This document shows positions 26,064 through 35,919 of a DNA stretch of 64,000 nucleotides, piece after piece. The notes under the pieces were generated by a model. It made no database searches and had not been told where the DNA came from. It saw nothing but the letters and a program-made list of their open reading frames with translations. The stretch lies in the NCBI GenBank assembly GCA_002291465.1, contig CP021238.1, positions 2,542,001 through 2,606,000 of the forward strand, written 5' to 3'. The position numbers and the translations under genes were made by a program. This stretch comes from Mycobacterium lepraemurium. GTDB taxonomy: Bacteria; Actinomycetota; Actinomycetes; Mycobacteriales; Mycobacteriaceae. Position 1 is the first letter of the stretch. The number at the start of each line of letters is the position of its first letter.

Positions 26064-29000
26064 CTACCCGCCGAGGCAGCCGGGGCCGAGCAGCTCTTTG
26101 AGGTCGCCCATCAACGCCGGCGACGACGTCACCCGTAGCGACGCGTCCAGCTCCAACGTGGTGATCCGGCCGCCGCTGATCAGCCGCAGATGCACCTGCG
26201 AGGTTCCCGGATGACGGGCCAGCACCTGCTTGAGCGCGGTGACCTTGTCGATGGTGCACTGCCGCGTCGGCAGGCTGACCGCCAGCGGCCGGTCCACCTG
26301 GGCAGTGGAAAAGTCCGGCACCACAAGCTCATTGGCGATCAGCGCGATCCGGTCGTCACGGATCGCCACCTTGGCGTTGATCAGCACCACGGCGTCGTCG
26401 GCGATGTCGGCGCCGTAGGTGGAGTAGGAGTGCGGGAAGAACATCAGCTCGATGCCACCGGTGAGGTCCTCCAATTGCGCTGACGCCCAAGGCATCCCGT
26501 TCTTGTTGACCCGCCGGTTGACCGACGCCAGGATGCCGCCGACCCGCACCTGGGTCTCGTTGGGCACGTCGCCGTCCAGGATGGCCGGGATCTGGGTGTC
26601 CACCTGCGCGGCCAACAGATGCGCCACCCCGTTAAGCGGATGCCCGGACACGTAGAGCCCCAGCATCTCCCGCTCCAGCGCGAGCTTGTGCTTGTCCTCC
26701 CACTCGTCGTCGGGCACCTTGATGGTGAAGACGGACTCGGTGCAGCCGCCGTCGCCGCCGAACAGGTCGAACTGGCCCATCGCCTCGGCCTTCTTGGTGC
26801 CCAGCACCGAATCGACCGCATCGGTGTGTACCAGGAACAGGCCCTTGCGCGCGTGCTTGAGCGAGTCGAACGCGCCGGCCTTGATCAGCGACTCGGTCAC
26901 CTTCTTGTTGCAGGCCGAGATGTCGATCTTGTTCAGGTAGTCGGAGAAGTCGGTGAACTTGCCTTTCTCATTGCGGGTCTGGATCAGCGAACCGACCACG
27001 TTGGCGCCCACGTTACGCACCGCGCCCAACCCGAAGCGGATGTCCTGGCCGACCGAGGCGAAGTTGACCAGCGACTCGTTGACGTCCGGCGGCAACACCG
27101 TGATGCCGAGCTTGCGGCAGTCGGCCAGATAGACCGCGGCCTTGTCCTTGTCGTCGCCCACCGAGGTCAACAGGCCCGCCATGTATTCGGCCGGATAGTT
27201 GGCCTTCAGATACGCGGTCCAGTACGACACCAGCCCGTAGCCGGCGGCGTGCGACTTGTTGAACGCATAACCCGCAAACGGAATAATGTTGTCCCACAAG
27301 GCTTTTACCGCCTTTTCGGAGAACCCGTTGGCGGTCATGCCCTTGTAGAAGCCCTTGTACTCGGCCTCGAGCACCTCGAGCTTCTTCTTGCCCATCGCCT
27401 TGCGCAGCGCATCGGCCTTACCCATGGTGTAAGAGGCCACCTTCTGGGCGATGAACATGATCTGCTCTTGGTAGACGATCAATCCGTAAGTCTCGGCGAG
27501 GATTTCGCGCAGCGGCTCCTCGAGCTCGGGGTGGATCGGCTTGATCGGCTGGCGGCCGTTCTTGCGGTCGGCGTAGTCGTTGTGGGCGTTCATGCCCATC
27601 GGCCCGGGACGGTACAGGGCCAGCACCGCGACGATGTCGTTGAACTCCGTGGGCTGCATGCGGCGCAGCAGGTCGCGCATCGGGCCGCCGTCGAGCTGGA
27701 ACACCCCCAGCGTGTCGCCGCGGCCGAGCAGCTCGTAGGTCGCTTTGTCGTCCAGCGGCACCGACTCCAGGTCGAGGTCGATTCCCCGGTTGGCCTTGAT
27801 GTTGTCCAGCGCGTCGCCGATGATCGTCAGGTTGCGCAGGCCCAGGAAGTCCATCTTCAGCAGGCCGATGGCCTCGCACGACGGGTAGTCCCAGCCGGTG
27901 ATGATAGCGCCGTCCTGCGGCCGCTTCCACAGCGGGATGGCCTCGGTCAGCGGCTCGCTGCTCATGATGACCGCGCACGCGTGCACTCCGGCGTTGCGGA
28001 TCAAACCCTCCAGACCGCGGGCGGTCTGGTAGATGGTGCGCACGTCGGGGTCGGTCTCGATCAGGCCGCGCACCTCGGCGGCTTCCTTGTACCGCTCGTG
28101 GCTGGGGTCGGTGATGCCGGACAGCGGGATGTCCTTGGCCATGATCGGCGGCGGCAGCGCCTTGGTGATCCGGTCGGCGATCGCGAAGCCCGGCTGACCG
28201 TAGTGGATCCGCGCCGAATCCTTCAGCGCCGCCTTGGTTTTGATGGTGCCGAAGGTGATGACCTGGGCGACCCGGTCGGAGCCCCACTTGTCGGCGGCGT
28301 AGCGCACCATCTCGCCGCGGCGGCGGTCGTCGAAGTCGATGTCGATGTCGGGCGCCGACGGCCGCTCCGGGTTGAGGAACCGCTCGAACAGCAGGCCGTG
28401 CGGAATCGGGTCGATGTTGGTGATGCCCAGCGCGTAGGCCACCAGGGAGCCGGCAGCCGAGCCACGCCCGGGCCCCACCCGGATGTCGACCGAGCGGGCG
28501 TAGTTAATCAGGTCGGCGACGATCAGGAAGTAGGACGGAAAACCCTTGTCGCAGATGACCTTGATCTCGTATTCGGCCCGGTCGATGTAGTCCTGGCCGA
28601 CCCCGTCCGGGAACCGCCGCCGCAGACCGGCCATCACCTCGTGGTGCAGCCAGCTGGCCTGGTCGTGACCCTCGGGCACCGGGAAGACCGGCATACGGTC
28701 GCGCGGCGTCCACACCTCCGCGTAGGACTGCACCCGTTCGGCGATCAACAGGGTGGAGTCGCAGGCGCCGGGCACCTCGGCGTCCCAGATCTGGCGCATC
28801 TCGGCGGCCGACTTGAGGTAGTAGCCGTCGCCGTCGAACTTGAACCGGTTCGGGTCCGAGAGCGTCTTGCCGGTCTGCACGCACAGCAGCGCCTCGTGGT
28901 TGTGCGCGGCGTCGCGAGTGACATAGTGGCAGTCGTTGGTCGCCAGCGGCGGGATGTTCAGCTTGCGGCCGATCTCCAGCAGGCCGTCGCGGACCCGCTG

Positions 29001-29597
29001 CTCGATGGACAGGCCGTGGTCCATCAGCTCGAGGAAGAAGTTGTCGGCGCCGAAGATCTCGCGCCACTTGGCCGCCGACTCGAGCGCCTCGCGGTCCTGA
29101 CCCAGCCGCAGCCGGGTCTGCACCTCCCCGGAGGGGCAGCCGGTGGTGGCGATGATGCCGTCGGCGTGTTCGGCGATCAGCTCGGCGTCCACCCGCGACC
29201 ACTTGCCCAGCTGGCCCTCGAACGAGGCCAGCGAGGACAGCTTGAACAGGTTGCGCAGGCCGGCCGCGTTCTCGGCCACCATCGTCAGGTGCGTGTAGGA
29301 GCCGCTGCCGGACACGTCGTCGGCCTTCTGGCTGGGATCCCCCCACAGGATCCGCCGGGTGTCGAACCGGGAGCCCGGCGCAATGTAGGCCTCCACGCCG
29401 ATGATCGGTTTGATCCCGGCCTTGGTGGCGACGTTGTAGAACTCGCTGGCGCCGAACATGTTTCCGTGGTCGGTCATCCCGACCGCGGGCATGCCCAGCC
29501 GCTCCACCTCGGCGAGCATCGGGGTGATCTTCGCGGCACCGTCCAGCATCGAATACTCGGTGTGGTTGTGCAGGTGCACAAAGGACGAGTGGTTCAT
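26064..29597 (-). CDS. dnaE1: DNA polymerase III alpha subunit DnaE1
   Basis: The replicative polymerase. The 1177-aa protein has an N-terminal PHP domain ([20 protein letters not shown], about 1-280), whose metal-binding His residues give mycobacterial DnaE1 its own proofreading exonuclease. The polymerase core contains [14 protein letters not shown], with catalytic aspartates near residue 418. Fingers and beta-binding regions follow ([44 protein letters not shown]), with a C-terminal OB/tau-binding part (about 960-1177). I chose the ATG at 29597; the frame is open 67 codons upstream without family similarity. It is intact and full length. Confidence 0.97.
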   Translation of the reverse strand: MNHSSFVHLHNHTEYSMLDGAAKITPMLAEVERLGMPAVGMTDHGNMFGASEFYNVATKAGIKPIIGVEAYIAPGSRFDTRRILWGDPSQKADDVSGSGSYTHLTMVAENAAGLRNLFKLSSLASFEGQLGKWSRVDAELIAEHADGIIATTGCPSGEVQTRLRLGQDREALESAAKWREIFGADNFFLELMDHGLSIEQRVRDGLLEIGRKLNIPPLATNDCHYVTRDAAHNHEALLCVQTGKTLSDPNRFKFDGDGYYLKSAAEMRQIWDAEVPGACDSTLLIAERVQSYAEVWTPRDRMPVFPVPEGHDQASWLHHEVMAGLRRRFPDGVGQDYIDRAEYEIKVICDKGFPSYFLIVADLINYARSVDIRVGPGRGSAAGSLVAYALGITNIDPIPHGLLFERFLNPERPSAPDIDIDFDDRRRGEMVRYAADKWGSDRVAQVITFGTIKTKAALKDSARIHYGQPGFAIADRITKALPPPIMAKDIPLSGITDPSHERYKEAAEVRGLIETDPDVRTIYQTARGLEGLIRNAGVHACAVIMSSEPLTEAIPLWKRPQDGAIITGWDYPSCEAIGLLKMDFLGLRNLTIIGDALDNIKANRGIDLDLESVPLDDKATYELLGRGDTLGVFQLDGGPMRDLLRRMQPTEFNDIVAVLALYRPGPMGMNAHNDYADRKNGRQPIKPIHPELEEPLREILAETYGLIVYQEQIMFIAQKVASYTMGKADALRKAMGKKKLEVLEAEYKGFYKGMTANGFSEKAVKALWDNIIPFAGYAFNKSHAAGYGLVSYWTAYLKANYPAEYMAGLLTSVGDDKDKAAVYLADCRKLGITVLPPDVNESLVNFASVGQDIRFGLGAVRNVGANVVGSLIQTRNEKGKFTDFSDYLNKIDISACNKKVTESLIKAGAFDSLKHARKGLFLVHTDAVDSVLGTKKAEAMGQFDLFGGDGGCTESVFTIKVPDDEWEDKHKLALEREMLGLYVSGHPLNGVAHLLAAQVDTQIPAILDGDVPNETQVRVGGILASVNRRVNKNGMPWASAQLEDLTGGIELMFFPHSYSTYGADIADDAVVLINAKVAIRDDRIALIANELVVPDFSTAQVDRPLAVSLPTRQCTIDKVTALKQVLARHPGTSQVHLRLISGGRITTLELDASLRVTSSPALMGDLKELLGPGCLGG

Positions 29598-29661
29598 AGG
29601 GACGCCAGTGTATGACCGAGGACCGACGAGTTTCGGGCGTGTCGGGTCCGTGTGTTGGGTT

Positions 29662-30093
29662 TTATCCGTAGAGCTCGACGAAGTTGCGCAGCGACCTCTG
29701 CACGTCGCCCTTGACGGCGCGCGCGGCGGCCGATCCGACCGGCCCGAACAGCGCCCGACCGCCCAGCTCCAGCCGCACGCCGAGGGTGGAGCCGTCACCG
29801 GTGGGCCGCACGGTCAGCGAGACGGCGTATTTGGTCCCGCCCTTGCCCGAGCCCGTCATCGCCACCCGGTGCGGCGGTTCCCAGGTGGTCACCGTCCAGG
29901 TCACCCGGTTGCGAAAGCCCTTGGCGCGCGCCACGCCGACGACCTGGGTGCCCTCGCCCAGCTCGTCGGGCAGTTCACCGCGCCAGGCCTCGTGCAGCAC
30001 CAGCCAGTCGCCCAGCTCCGACAGGTCGGACACCCGGTCCCACATCTGCTGCGGGCTCATCGGCACCTCGGCGGTCATCTCCACGGCGGCCAT
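29662..30093 (-). CDS. SRPBCC (START-like) family protein, Rv1546-like
   Basis: A 143-aa polyketide-cyclase/START-like protein with the fold's start [20 protein letters not shown], the central [20 protein letters not shown] and a C-terminal helix ([20 protein letters not shown]). Members bind hydrophobic ligands; none can be named here. The ATG at 30093 follows GAGGAGGAAACTC, a strong ribosome-binding site. It lies 64 bp upstream of dnaE1 on the same strand, as in M. tuberculosis. Confidence 0.85.
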   Translation of the reverse strand: MAAVEMTAEVPMSPQQMWDRVSDLSELGDWLVLHEAWRGELPDELGEGTQVVGVARAKGFRNRVTWTVTTWEPPHRVAMTGSGKGGTKYAVSLTVRPTGDGSTLGVRLELGGRALFGPVGSAAARAVKGDVQRSLRNFVELYG

Positions 30094-30157
30094 GAGTTTC
30101 CTCCTCACTCCCCCGCCTCCACCCCACGCTGGCGTGACGCTCGGCGACCGACCACAC

Positions 30158-30966
30158 TCAGCGCTTGGGCCCGCTGCGGAACCGGTTGCCGATCCGGATG
30201 CCCGGCAGCAGCAGGCTGCGCGGGGCGAAACGGCCGCCGGTGCTGACCACCTTGGGCACCACGCCAGGAACCACGGTGCGACGGCCGGTGTGCATGCCGC
30301 CGATCGCCGCCTCGGCCACGTCCCGCGGCGAGACCTGCGCGATCGGGATGCTGAACCGCTCGGCGTTGGCGATCTCGGCCCACTCGGTGGGCACCGGCCC
30401 CGGACACAGACAGGTGACCGACACCCCGCTGCCGTGCAGCTCCTCGTGCACGGCCTCGGAGAACGTCTGCACGAACGCCTTGGTCGCCGAGTAGACGGCC
30501 ATGTAGGGAACCGGCTGAAAACCCGCGATCGACGCGATGTTCAGCACCGCGCCCGCCCCCCCCCCCGCGACACCATGCCGGGCAGCGTCGCGTGCGTCAG
30601 CTCCATCAGCGCCAGCGCGTTGAGGGTGACCTCTTCGCTCTCGCGCTCCACCGGCAGCTCGTGGAAGACCCCGCTGGTGCCGAAGCCCGCGCTGTTGCAC
30701 AACCCGGCGATCGATTCGCTGCGCAGCCGGCCGGCCAGCCGGGCGCGGGCCTTCGGGTCGCCGAGGTCCAGCGGCAGCACCTCGACGCCGACCGAGTATT
30801 GACCGCCCACCTCATTGGCGAGATCGTCGAGCCGCTCGCGGCGCCGGGCGACCAGCAGCAGCGGGAAGCCGCGGTGGGCCAGGCCGCGCGCCAGTTCGGC
30901 GCTGATGCCGGACGAGGCGCCGGTGATGACGACGGTGGTCGCGATGTCGGGTTTGGGAAGGCTCAT
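30158..30966 (-). pseudogene. Short-chain dehydrogenase/reductase, Rv1544-like, frameshifted in a C11 tract
   Basis: An SDR with the NAD(P)-binding TGASSGISAELARGLA near the N-terminus, NSAGFGTSG, and later [21 protein letters not shown] with the catalytic YxxxK. The first ~140 residues run in one frame, and the rest (from [10 protein letters not shown]) in another. The change falls in a run of eleven C's at 30556-30566, which encodes the glycines before AVLN. The span of 809 nt is one short of 270 codons. It may be a real slippage mutation or a sequencing error. The ATG at 30966 lies inside the 3' end of the neighbouring SDR frame. Substrate unknown; mycobacterial relatives are called ketoacyl reductases. 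Confidence 0.75.
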
Positions 30967-31987
30967 CGTCCCACCAATGTATCCCTCGGGTCGCCCGCAC
31001 GAACGTTTCGCTGCGCGCGTCGAATTCAGTTGTGTCCGTTGCAGATTCATCGCCCTTGGCGGCGCTGGAGTCGCCGAACATGGCGAACGCCCGGTTGCGC
31101 ACCCGGTCCATCACGGCCGGGTTGACCGCGTCGGCGACGGCGGCGAACTGCCCGAACGGCGAGCTGGCCCGCCGCGGCCGGTGCACGATCGCGTCGGCGA
31201 TCACCCCGGCCGCCTGCTCGGGCGTCAGCGCCGGGAACTTGTCGTACAGCGTGGTCGGGCTGATCATCGGGGTGCGCACCAGCGCCATGTGCACGGTGGT
31301 GAATTTGACGTTGTCGTTGACGACTTCGGCCTGCAGCGCGCCGCACAGGCTGTCCAGCGCGGCCTTGCTGGCGATGTACGCCCCGAACCGCGGCGCGCGG
31401 GTCTGCACCCCGACCGACGACACGTTGATGATCTGGCCGAAGCCGCGCTCGCGCATGCCGGGGATGAACTTGAGGATGAGCTGCACCGCGCCCAGGTAGT
31501 TCAACTGCATGGTGCGCTGGTAGTCGTGGATGCGGTCGTAGGACAGCTCCAGCGAGCGCCGGATCGAGCGGCCGGCGTTGTTGATCAGGATGTCGACGCC
31601 GCCCAGGTCGTCGAGGACCCGATCAGCCATCGCGGCGATGGCGTCCATGTCGGACAGGTCGCACGGGTACACGTGGGCGCTGCCCCCGTTCTCCCGGATT
31701 TCGGAGGCGACCTTCTCCAGGTTCTCCCGGGTGCGGGCCACCAGCGCCACGACACCGCCCGCCTCGGCGATCTTCTTGGCGGCGGCCTCACCGATGCCCG
31801 AGGAGGCGCCGATGATCAGCACGGTCTTGGCGTCGACGGCCTCCTCGAGGGTGCGGCCCTGCACCGCGTCCAGCAGGTTCCGCAGATAGAACGGCCGGTA
31901 TCGCCCGGCCGAGTTCGGGGTGTTGATGATGTTGGGGACTGCCGCGAGCGGCTTTTCCAACAGGTTCGTCAGGTCACCAAGGTTCAT
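30812..31987 (-). CDS. Short-chain dehydrogenase (fatty acyl-CoA reductase-like), Rv1543-like, with C-terminal read-through
   Basis: The protein begins MNLGDLTNLLEKPLAAVPNI and has TVLIIGASSGIGEAAAKKIA (Rossmann glycine motif), NNAGRSIRRSL, NVSSVGVQTRAP and YIASKAALD (catalytic YxxxK). It closely follows the ~341-residue M. tuberculosis homologue, ending there at RATRGIHW as I recall. Here the codon after that tryptophan is TGG, not a stop, so translation runs 54 codons further, overlapping the downstream SDR gene by 155 nt in another frame. The extra tail is Arg/Pro-rich and not protein-like. The family reduces fatty acyl-CoA or ketones; exact substrate unknown. Confidence 0.8.
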   Translation of the reverse strand: MNLGDLTNLLEKPLAAVPNIINTPNSAGRYRPFYLRNLLDAVQGRTLEEAVDAKTVLIIGASSGIGEAAAKKIAEAGGVVALVARTRENLEKVASEIRENGGSAHVYPCDLSDMDAIAAMADRVLDDLGGVDILINNAGRSIRRSLELSYDRIHDYQRTMQLNYLGAVQLILKFIPGMRERGFGQIINVSSVGVQTRAPRFGAYIASKAALDSLCGALQAEVVNDNVKFTTVHMALVRTPMISPTTLYDKFPALTPEQAAGVIADAIVHRPRRASSPFGQFAAVADAVNPAVMDRVRNRAFAMFGDSSAAKGDESATDTTEFDARSETFVRATRGIHWWDDEPSQTRHRDHRRHHRRLVRHQRRTGARPGPPRLPAAAGRPAPRAARRSRQ

Positions 31988-32216
31988 CGGCTTCGGCTCC
32001 CCCGCCCTCGCGCAACTGATGTGACGTGCTCATGACGCCAACCTAAGACAAAAGCGCCCTGCGTCGATGCAGATTGCGGTCATGCGCCCCGACGCGGTCT
32101 CTCACCGTTCCCTTAGGCCGACCGCCAGATGTGGGCAATCCGCTTGTTACACAGAGCAATCCGGGTGTGATCGCGCCCTAACTGACGGGCAACGCCGCGA
32201 TGTTCCAATCGTGGTC

Positions 32217-32624
32217 ATGAAAATTCTGGCGCGCTTCCGCAAGGCCGAGCCGGCCAGTATCTACGACCGGATCGGCGGGCACGAGGCGCTCGAGGTGGTG
32301 GTCGAGGACTTCTACGTTCGGGTGCTCGCCGACGAGCAACTGTCCGGATTTTTCACCGGCACCAACATGAACCGGCTCAGGGGCAAACAGGTGGAGTTCT
32401 TCGCTGCCGCCCTGGGCAGGCCGCACCCCTACACCGGGGCACCGATGAAGCAGGTGCACCAGGGCCGCGGCATCACCATGCACCACTTCGGTTTGGTGGC
32501 CGGGCATTTGGCTGACGCGCTAACCGCCGCCGGCGTGCCGTCGGAGACGGTGAGCGAGATCCTGGGGGCGATCGCGCCGCTGGCGCCGGAGATCGCGACC
32601 GGCGAAACGAAGGCGACGGTCTGA
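32217..32624 (+). CDS. glbN: Truncated haemoglobin N (GlbN)
   Basis: A 135-aa group I 2-on-2 haemoglobin that oxidises nitric oxide to nitrate with bound oxygen. Key residues sit at the same numbers as in M. tuberculosis GlbN: Tyr33 (B10, DFYVRVL), Gln58 (E11, GKQVEFF) and the proximal His81 (F8, [12 protein letters not shown]). The ATG at 32217 is chosen; the frame is open upstream without similarity. The M. tuberculosis gene is paired with lprI, which is missing here, a broken methyltransferase gene following instead. The 229-bp gap upstream, shared with the divergent SDR gene, holds the promoters. Confidence 0.95.
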   Translation: MKILARFRKAEPASIYDRIGGHEALEVVVEDFYVRVLADEQLSGFFTGTNMNRLRGKQVEFFAAALGRPHPYTGAPMKQVHQGRGITMHHFGLVAGHLADALTAAGVPSETVSEILGAIAPLAPEIATGETKATV

Positions 32625-32663
32625 GCGTCGCGACCGGCGAGGCTTAGGCGACGGTCTGAGCGT
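32594..32663 (+). repeat. 35-bp imperfect tandem duplication over the glbN stop
   Basis: CGCGACCGGCGAAACGAAGG... (32594-32628) is repeated at 32629-32663 with only a few substitutions (CGAAACGAAGG versus CGAGGCTTAGG in the middle). Both copies end GCGACGGTCTGAGCGT, so the glbN stop TGA is duplicated. It is a small recent duplication between glbN and the methyltransferase gene. Confidence 0.8.
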
Positions 32664-32673
32664 TGCGCCTAGC

Positions 32674-33441
32674 ATGCCTGGCATGCGGCGCACGTTTGAG
32701 GATCTGATCGCCGAGGCCGAGGCCGCCCCGGTCGACGGCTGGGATTTCTCCTGGCTGGACGGCCGGGCCACCGAGGAGCGGCCGTCGTGGGGCTACCAGC
32801 GGCTGCTGCGCGACCGGTTGGCGACGGTGTCGGCGGCGCTGGACATTCACACCGGCGGCGGCGAGGTGCTGGCCGGGGCGGTGCCCCTTCCCGCCCACCA
32901 TGGCGGCCATCGAGACCTGGCCGCCCAACGCCGCGCTGGTGACCGCGCGGCTGCATCCGCTCGGCGCGGTGGTGGTGGTGGTGCGCGACGAGCCGCCGCT
33001 GCCGTTCGCCGACCACGCCTTCGACCTGGTGACCAGCCGGCACCCGGTCTCGGTGTGGTGGAGCGAGATCGCGCGGGTGCTGCGGCCCGGCGGCAGTTAC
33101 TTCGCCCAGCACATCGGGCCCGCCACCATGGGCGAGCTGGTCGAGTACCTCATCGGGCCGCAGCCGCAGAAGTGGGCCGAGTTTCACCCCGACGCGGTGC
33201 GCGCGCAGGTGCAAGCCGCGGGCCTGCGGGTCATCGACGTGCGCATGGAGCGGTTGCGGGCCGAATTCTTCGACATCGGCGCCGTCGTGTACTTCCTGCG
33301 CAAGGTGATCTGGACGGTGCCGGACTTCTCCGTGGCGCGCTACCGCGACCGGCTGGCGAACTGCACGAGCGCATCGAGTCGCAAGGCCCGTTCGTCGCGC
33401 ACCCGACTCGGGTGCTTGTCGAGGCCCGCAAGCCGGAGTGA
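32674..33441 (+). pseudogene. Class I SAM-dependent methyltransferase, frameshifted
   Basis: Segments in order: RRTFEDLIAEAEAAPVDGWD and LDIHTGGGEVLAGAVP (motif I, SAM-binding) in the first frame; MAAIETWPPNAALVTARLHP, FADHAFDLVTSRHPVSVWWS and ARVLRPGGSYFAQHIGP in a second frame from about 32,895; then back to the first frame near 33,355 (LHERIESQGPFVAHPTR, LVEARKPE) to the TGA at 33439-33441. Two indels cancel, leaving about 150 central residues out of frame with the ends. Substrate unknown. The start may be the ATG at 32674 or 32683. It converges on the pseudouridine synthase gene with no gap. Confidence 0.75.
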
Positions 33442-34368
33442 TCAGCCCTCGTCGCGTAGCACGTCGAGCGCGTGCTGGAGATCCGGCGGGTAGGGGCTGA
33501 CGATCTCCATCCGCCGGCCATCGGCCGGGTGCGCGAACGACAGCGATCGCGCGTGCAGCCATTGGCGTTGCAGCCCAAGCTTTTTCGCGAGCTTGGGGTC
33601 GGCGCCGTAGACCAGGTCGCCGCAGCACGGGTGATGCAGCGCGGAGAAATGCACCCGGATCTGGTGGGTGCGGCCGGTTTCCAGGCGCACGTCGAGCAGG
33701 CTGGCGGCGACGAAGGCCTCCACGGTGTCGTAGTGGGTGAGGCTGTGCCGGCCGTCCTTGGTGACCGCGAACTTCCACTCGCCGCCGCGGTGCCGCCCGA
33801 TCGGGGCGTCGATGGTGCCGCTGGACGGGTCCGGATGTCCTTGCACCAGCGCGTGATAGCGCTTGTCGACGGTGCGTTGTTTGAACGCCCGCTTGAGCGC
33901 GGTGTAGGCGCGCTCGGACAGCGCCACCACCATCACCCCGGAGGTGCCGACGTCGAGGCGGTGCACGATGCCCTGCCGTTCGGGCACCCCCGAGGTGGTG
34001 ATCCGGTAACCGGCGGCGGCCAGGCCGCCGAGCACGGTGGGCCCGGTCCAGCCCACCGACGCGTGCGCGGCCACCGCGGCGGGCTTGTCGACGGCGACGA
34101 TGTCGTCGTCGGAGTACAGGATGGTCATGCCCTCGATGTCGACCGGGGTGTTCTGCGGCGGCGCCGGCGCCTCGGGCAGGCGCACGTGCAGCCACGCCCC
34201 GCCGGTCAGCCGATCGGATTTGCCGGCCGGCACCCCGTCCAGTTCGACACCGCCGTCCTCGGCCAGGGCTGCCGCCGCGCTGCGGGACAGTCCCAGCAGG
34301 CGGGCCAGCCCGGCGTCGACGCGCATGCCCGCCAGTCCCTCCGGGACCGGCATCGAGCGCTCAGTCAC
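33442..34368 (-). CDS. RluD-type 23S rRNA pseudouridine synthase, Rv1540-like
   Basis: A 308-aa enzyme with an N-terminal S4 RNA-binding domain (about 12-70: [20 protein letters not shown]) and the RluA/RluD catalytic domain with [14 protein letters not shown] carrying the catalytic Asp (about residue 142). [11 protein letters not shown] and [19 protein letters not shown] are also family blocks. It isomerises uridines in helix 69 of 23S rRNA if it is the RluD orthologue. Its ATG overlaps the lspA stop by 8 nt, the common lspA-rluD arrangement in bacteria, so the two are co-transcribed. Confidence 0.93.
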   Translation of the reverse strand: MTERSMPVPEGLAGMRVDAGLARLLGLSRSAAAALAEDGGVELDGVPAGKSDRLTGGAWLHVRLPEAPAPPQNTPVDIEGMTILYSDDDIVAVDKPAAVAAHASVGWTGPTVLGGLAAAGYRITTSGVPERQGIVHRLDVGTSGVMVVALSERAYTALKRAFKQRTVDKRYHALVQGHPDPSSGTIDAPIGRHRGGEWKFAVTKDGRHSLTHYDTVEAFVAASLLDVRLETGRTHQIRVHFSALHHPCCGDLVYGADPKLAKKLGLQRQWLHARSLSFAHPADGRRMEIVSPYPPDLQHALDVLRDEG

Positions 34369-34915
34369 GGCTCTGGTCGGCCTTTTTCCGTCGACCGACG
34401 GTGTCGAAGTCGTAGCCGAAGATCGACAGCACGACCAGCAGGATGGCCCCGCCGACCACCGAGGGGTCGGCGACGTTGAACACCGGCCACCAGCCGACCG
34501 ACAGGAAGTCCACCACGTGGCCGCGCAGCGGCCCGGGGGCCCGGAAGAAGCGGTCGACCAGGTTGCCCATCGCGCCGCCGAGGATCATGCCCAGGCCCAC
34601 CGCCCACCAGGGCGACACCAGCCGTCGTCCCATCCAGAAGATGCCGACCACCACACCGGTCGCGATCAGGGTCAGCACCCAGGTGTAGCCGGTCGCCATC
34701 GAGAACGCGGCCCCGGAGTTGCGGACCAGGGTCCAGGTCACCGTGTCGCCGATGATCGGCACCGGCTGACCGGGGGGCAACAGCTTGACGGCCAGCACCT
34801 TGGTGACGATGTCCAGGGCCAGGACTGTCGCGGCGACCGACAGCAGCAGAGGCAGCCGCCGCGGCGGCCGGTCCTGCGGCGCGGTCGATCCCGTTGGTTC
34901 TTCAGGCACGCTCAT
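34361..34915 (-). CDS. lspA: Lipoprotein signal peptidase LspA
   Basis: An aspartic protease in the inner membrane that cleaves signal peptides of diacylated prolipoproteins. The 184-aa protein has four hydrophobic segments (about 23-42, 75-95, 101-120 and 143-163), VRNSGAAFS, and the two catalytic aspartates in GNLVDRFF (about residue 119) and FNVADPSV (about residue 147). A basic/Pro-rich cytoplasmic N-terminus precedes the first helix. The ATG at 34915 is 65 bp from the divergent ansA start. Confidence 0.95.
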   Translation of the reverse strand: MSVPEEPTGSTAPQDRPPRRLPLLLSVAATVLALDIVTKVLAVKLLPPGQPVPIIGDTVTWTLVRNSGAAFSMATGYTWVLTLIATGVVVGIFWMGRRLVSPWWAVGLGMILGGAMGNLVDRFFRAPGPLRGHVVDFLSVGWWPVFNVADPSVVGGAILLVVLSIFGYDFDTVGRRKKADQSRD

Positions 34916-34980
34916 ATTATCCCCTACCGCGTCCGCGGACCGGCGACGTGCGGGCGGCGGCGATGCGCGATGATTCCCCC

Positions 34981-35919
34981 ATGGCCCGCCTCACCGTGAT
35001 CGCCACCGGGGGCACCATATCGACCGGCACCGGCGCCGACGGGGTGCACCGGCCCTGCTACAGCGGGGCGGATCTGACGGCGCCGTTCCGCGGCGATCAC
35101 GACGTGGAGGTGGTCGACCTGCTGGCGGTGGACAGCTCGGAGCTGACGCTGGCCGACTGGGACCGGATGCGCGGCGCGGTGACGGCGGCGCTGGACGGCG
35201 GCGCCGACGGCGTGGTGATCCTGCACGGCACCGACACCATGGAGGAGACCGCGCTGTGGCTCGATCTCACCTACGGCGGGCCGGCCCCGGTGGTGTTGAC
35301 CGGCGCGATGCGCAGCGCCGACGCGCCGGACGCGGACGGTCCGGGCAACGTGCGCGACGCCCTGGCGGTGGCCGCGCATCCGTCCGCCCGCGGGCTGGGC
35401 GTGCTGCTGTGTTTCGCCGGTCGAGTGCTGCAGCCGCTGGGCCTATCCAAGGTGGCCACCGAGGACTTGAGCGGCTTCGCCGGCCGGCTGGTGGGTACGG
35501 TCGCGGGCGGTGCCGCGCTGACCGGCCCGAAAACCCGGCCCTACCTCGGTGAATTGGGCGCCGCCGCGGCCCCGCGGGTCGACATCGTCGCGGCGTATCT
35601 GGGCAGCGACGCGGTAGCCCTGGACGCCTGCGTGGCCGCGGGGGCGCGGGCCGTGGTGCTCGAGGCGCTGGGTTCGGGTAACGCCGGGCCGGCTGTGGTC
35701 GACGCGGTGCGCCGGCACTGCGGCACCGGGGTGGTGATCGCGGTGTCCACCCGCGTGCCCGGCGGGCGGGTCGGCGCGAGCTACGGGCCCGGGCACGAGA
35801 TGGCCGCCGCGGGGGCGGTGCCGGTGCCCACGCTGCGGCCGGCGCAGGCCCGGGTGCTGCTGATCGCCGCGCTGGCCGCCGGGCTACCGGCCGCCGACGT
35901 CCTCGGCCGGTGGGGCTGA
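34981..35919 (+). CDS. ansA: L-asparaginase AnsA
   Basis: Hydrolyses asparagine to aspartate and ammonia, a nitrogen-acquisition and acid-resistance function in mycobacteria. The 312-aa type I/II asparaginase has ATGGTISTG with the nucleophile Thr12 and [15 protein letters not shown] with the second Thr and Asp near residue 82, plus [17 protein letters not shown]. The ATG at 34981 is chosen; the frame is open 29 codons upstream into the lspA promoter region. Its last 36 nt overlap the convergent dinX 3' end. Confidence 0.95.
   Translation: MARLTVIATGGTISTGTGADGVHRPCYSGADLTAPFRGDHDVEVVDLLAVDSSELTLADWDRMRGAVTAALDGGADGVVILHGTDTMEETALWLDLTYGGPAPVVLTGAMRSADAPDADGPGNVRDALAVAAHPSARGLGVLLCFAGRVLQPLGLSKVATEDLSGFAGRLVGTVAGGAALTGPKTRPYLGELGAAAAPRVDIVAAYLGSDAVALDACVAAGARAVVLEALGSGNAGPAVVDAVRRHCGTGVVIAVSTRVPGGRVGASYGPGHEMAAAGAVPVPTLRPAQARVLLIAALAAGLPAADVLGRWG

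Noticed and set aside
26619..29615. A 998-codon plus-strand frame opposite dnaE1
   Set aside because: It mirrors the codon pattern of dnaE1, has no protein-like features, and no ribosome-binding site stands out.
32067..32216. A 50-residue N-terminal extension of GlbN
   Set aside because: Mycobacterial GlbN starts at the chosen ATG; key haem residues then fall at the canonical numbers 33, 58 and 81.
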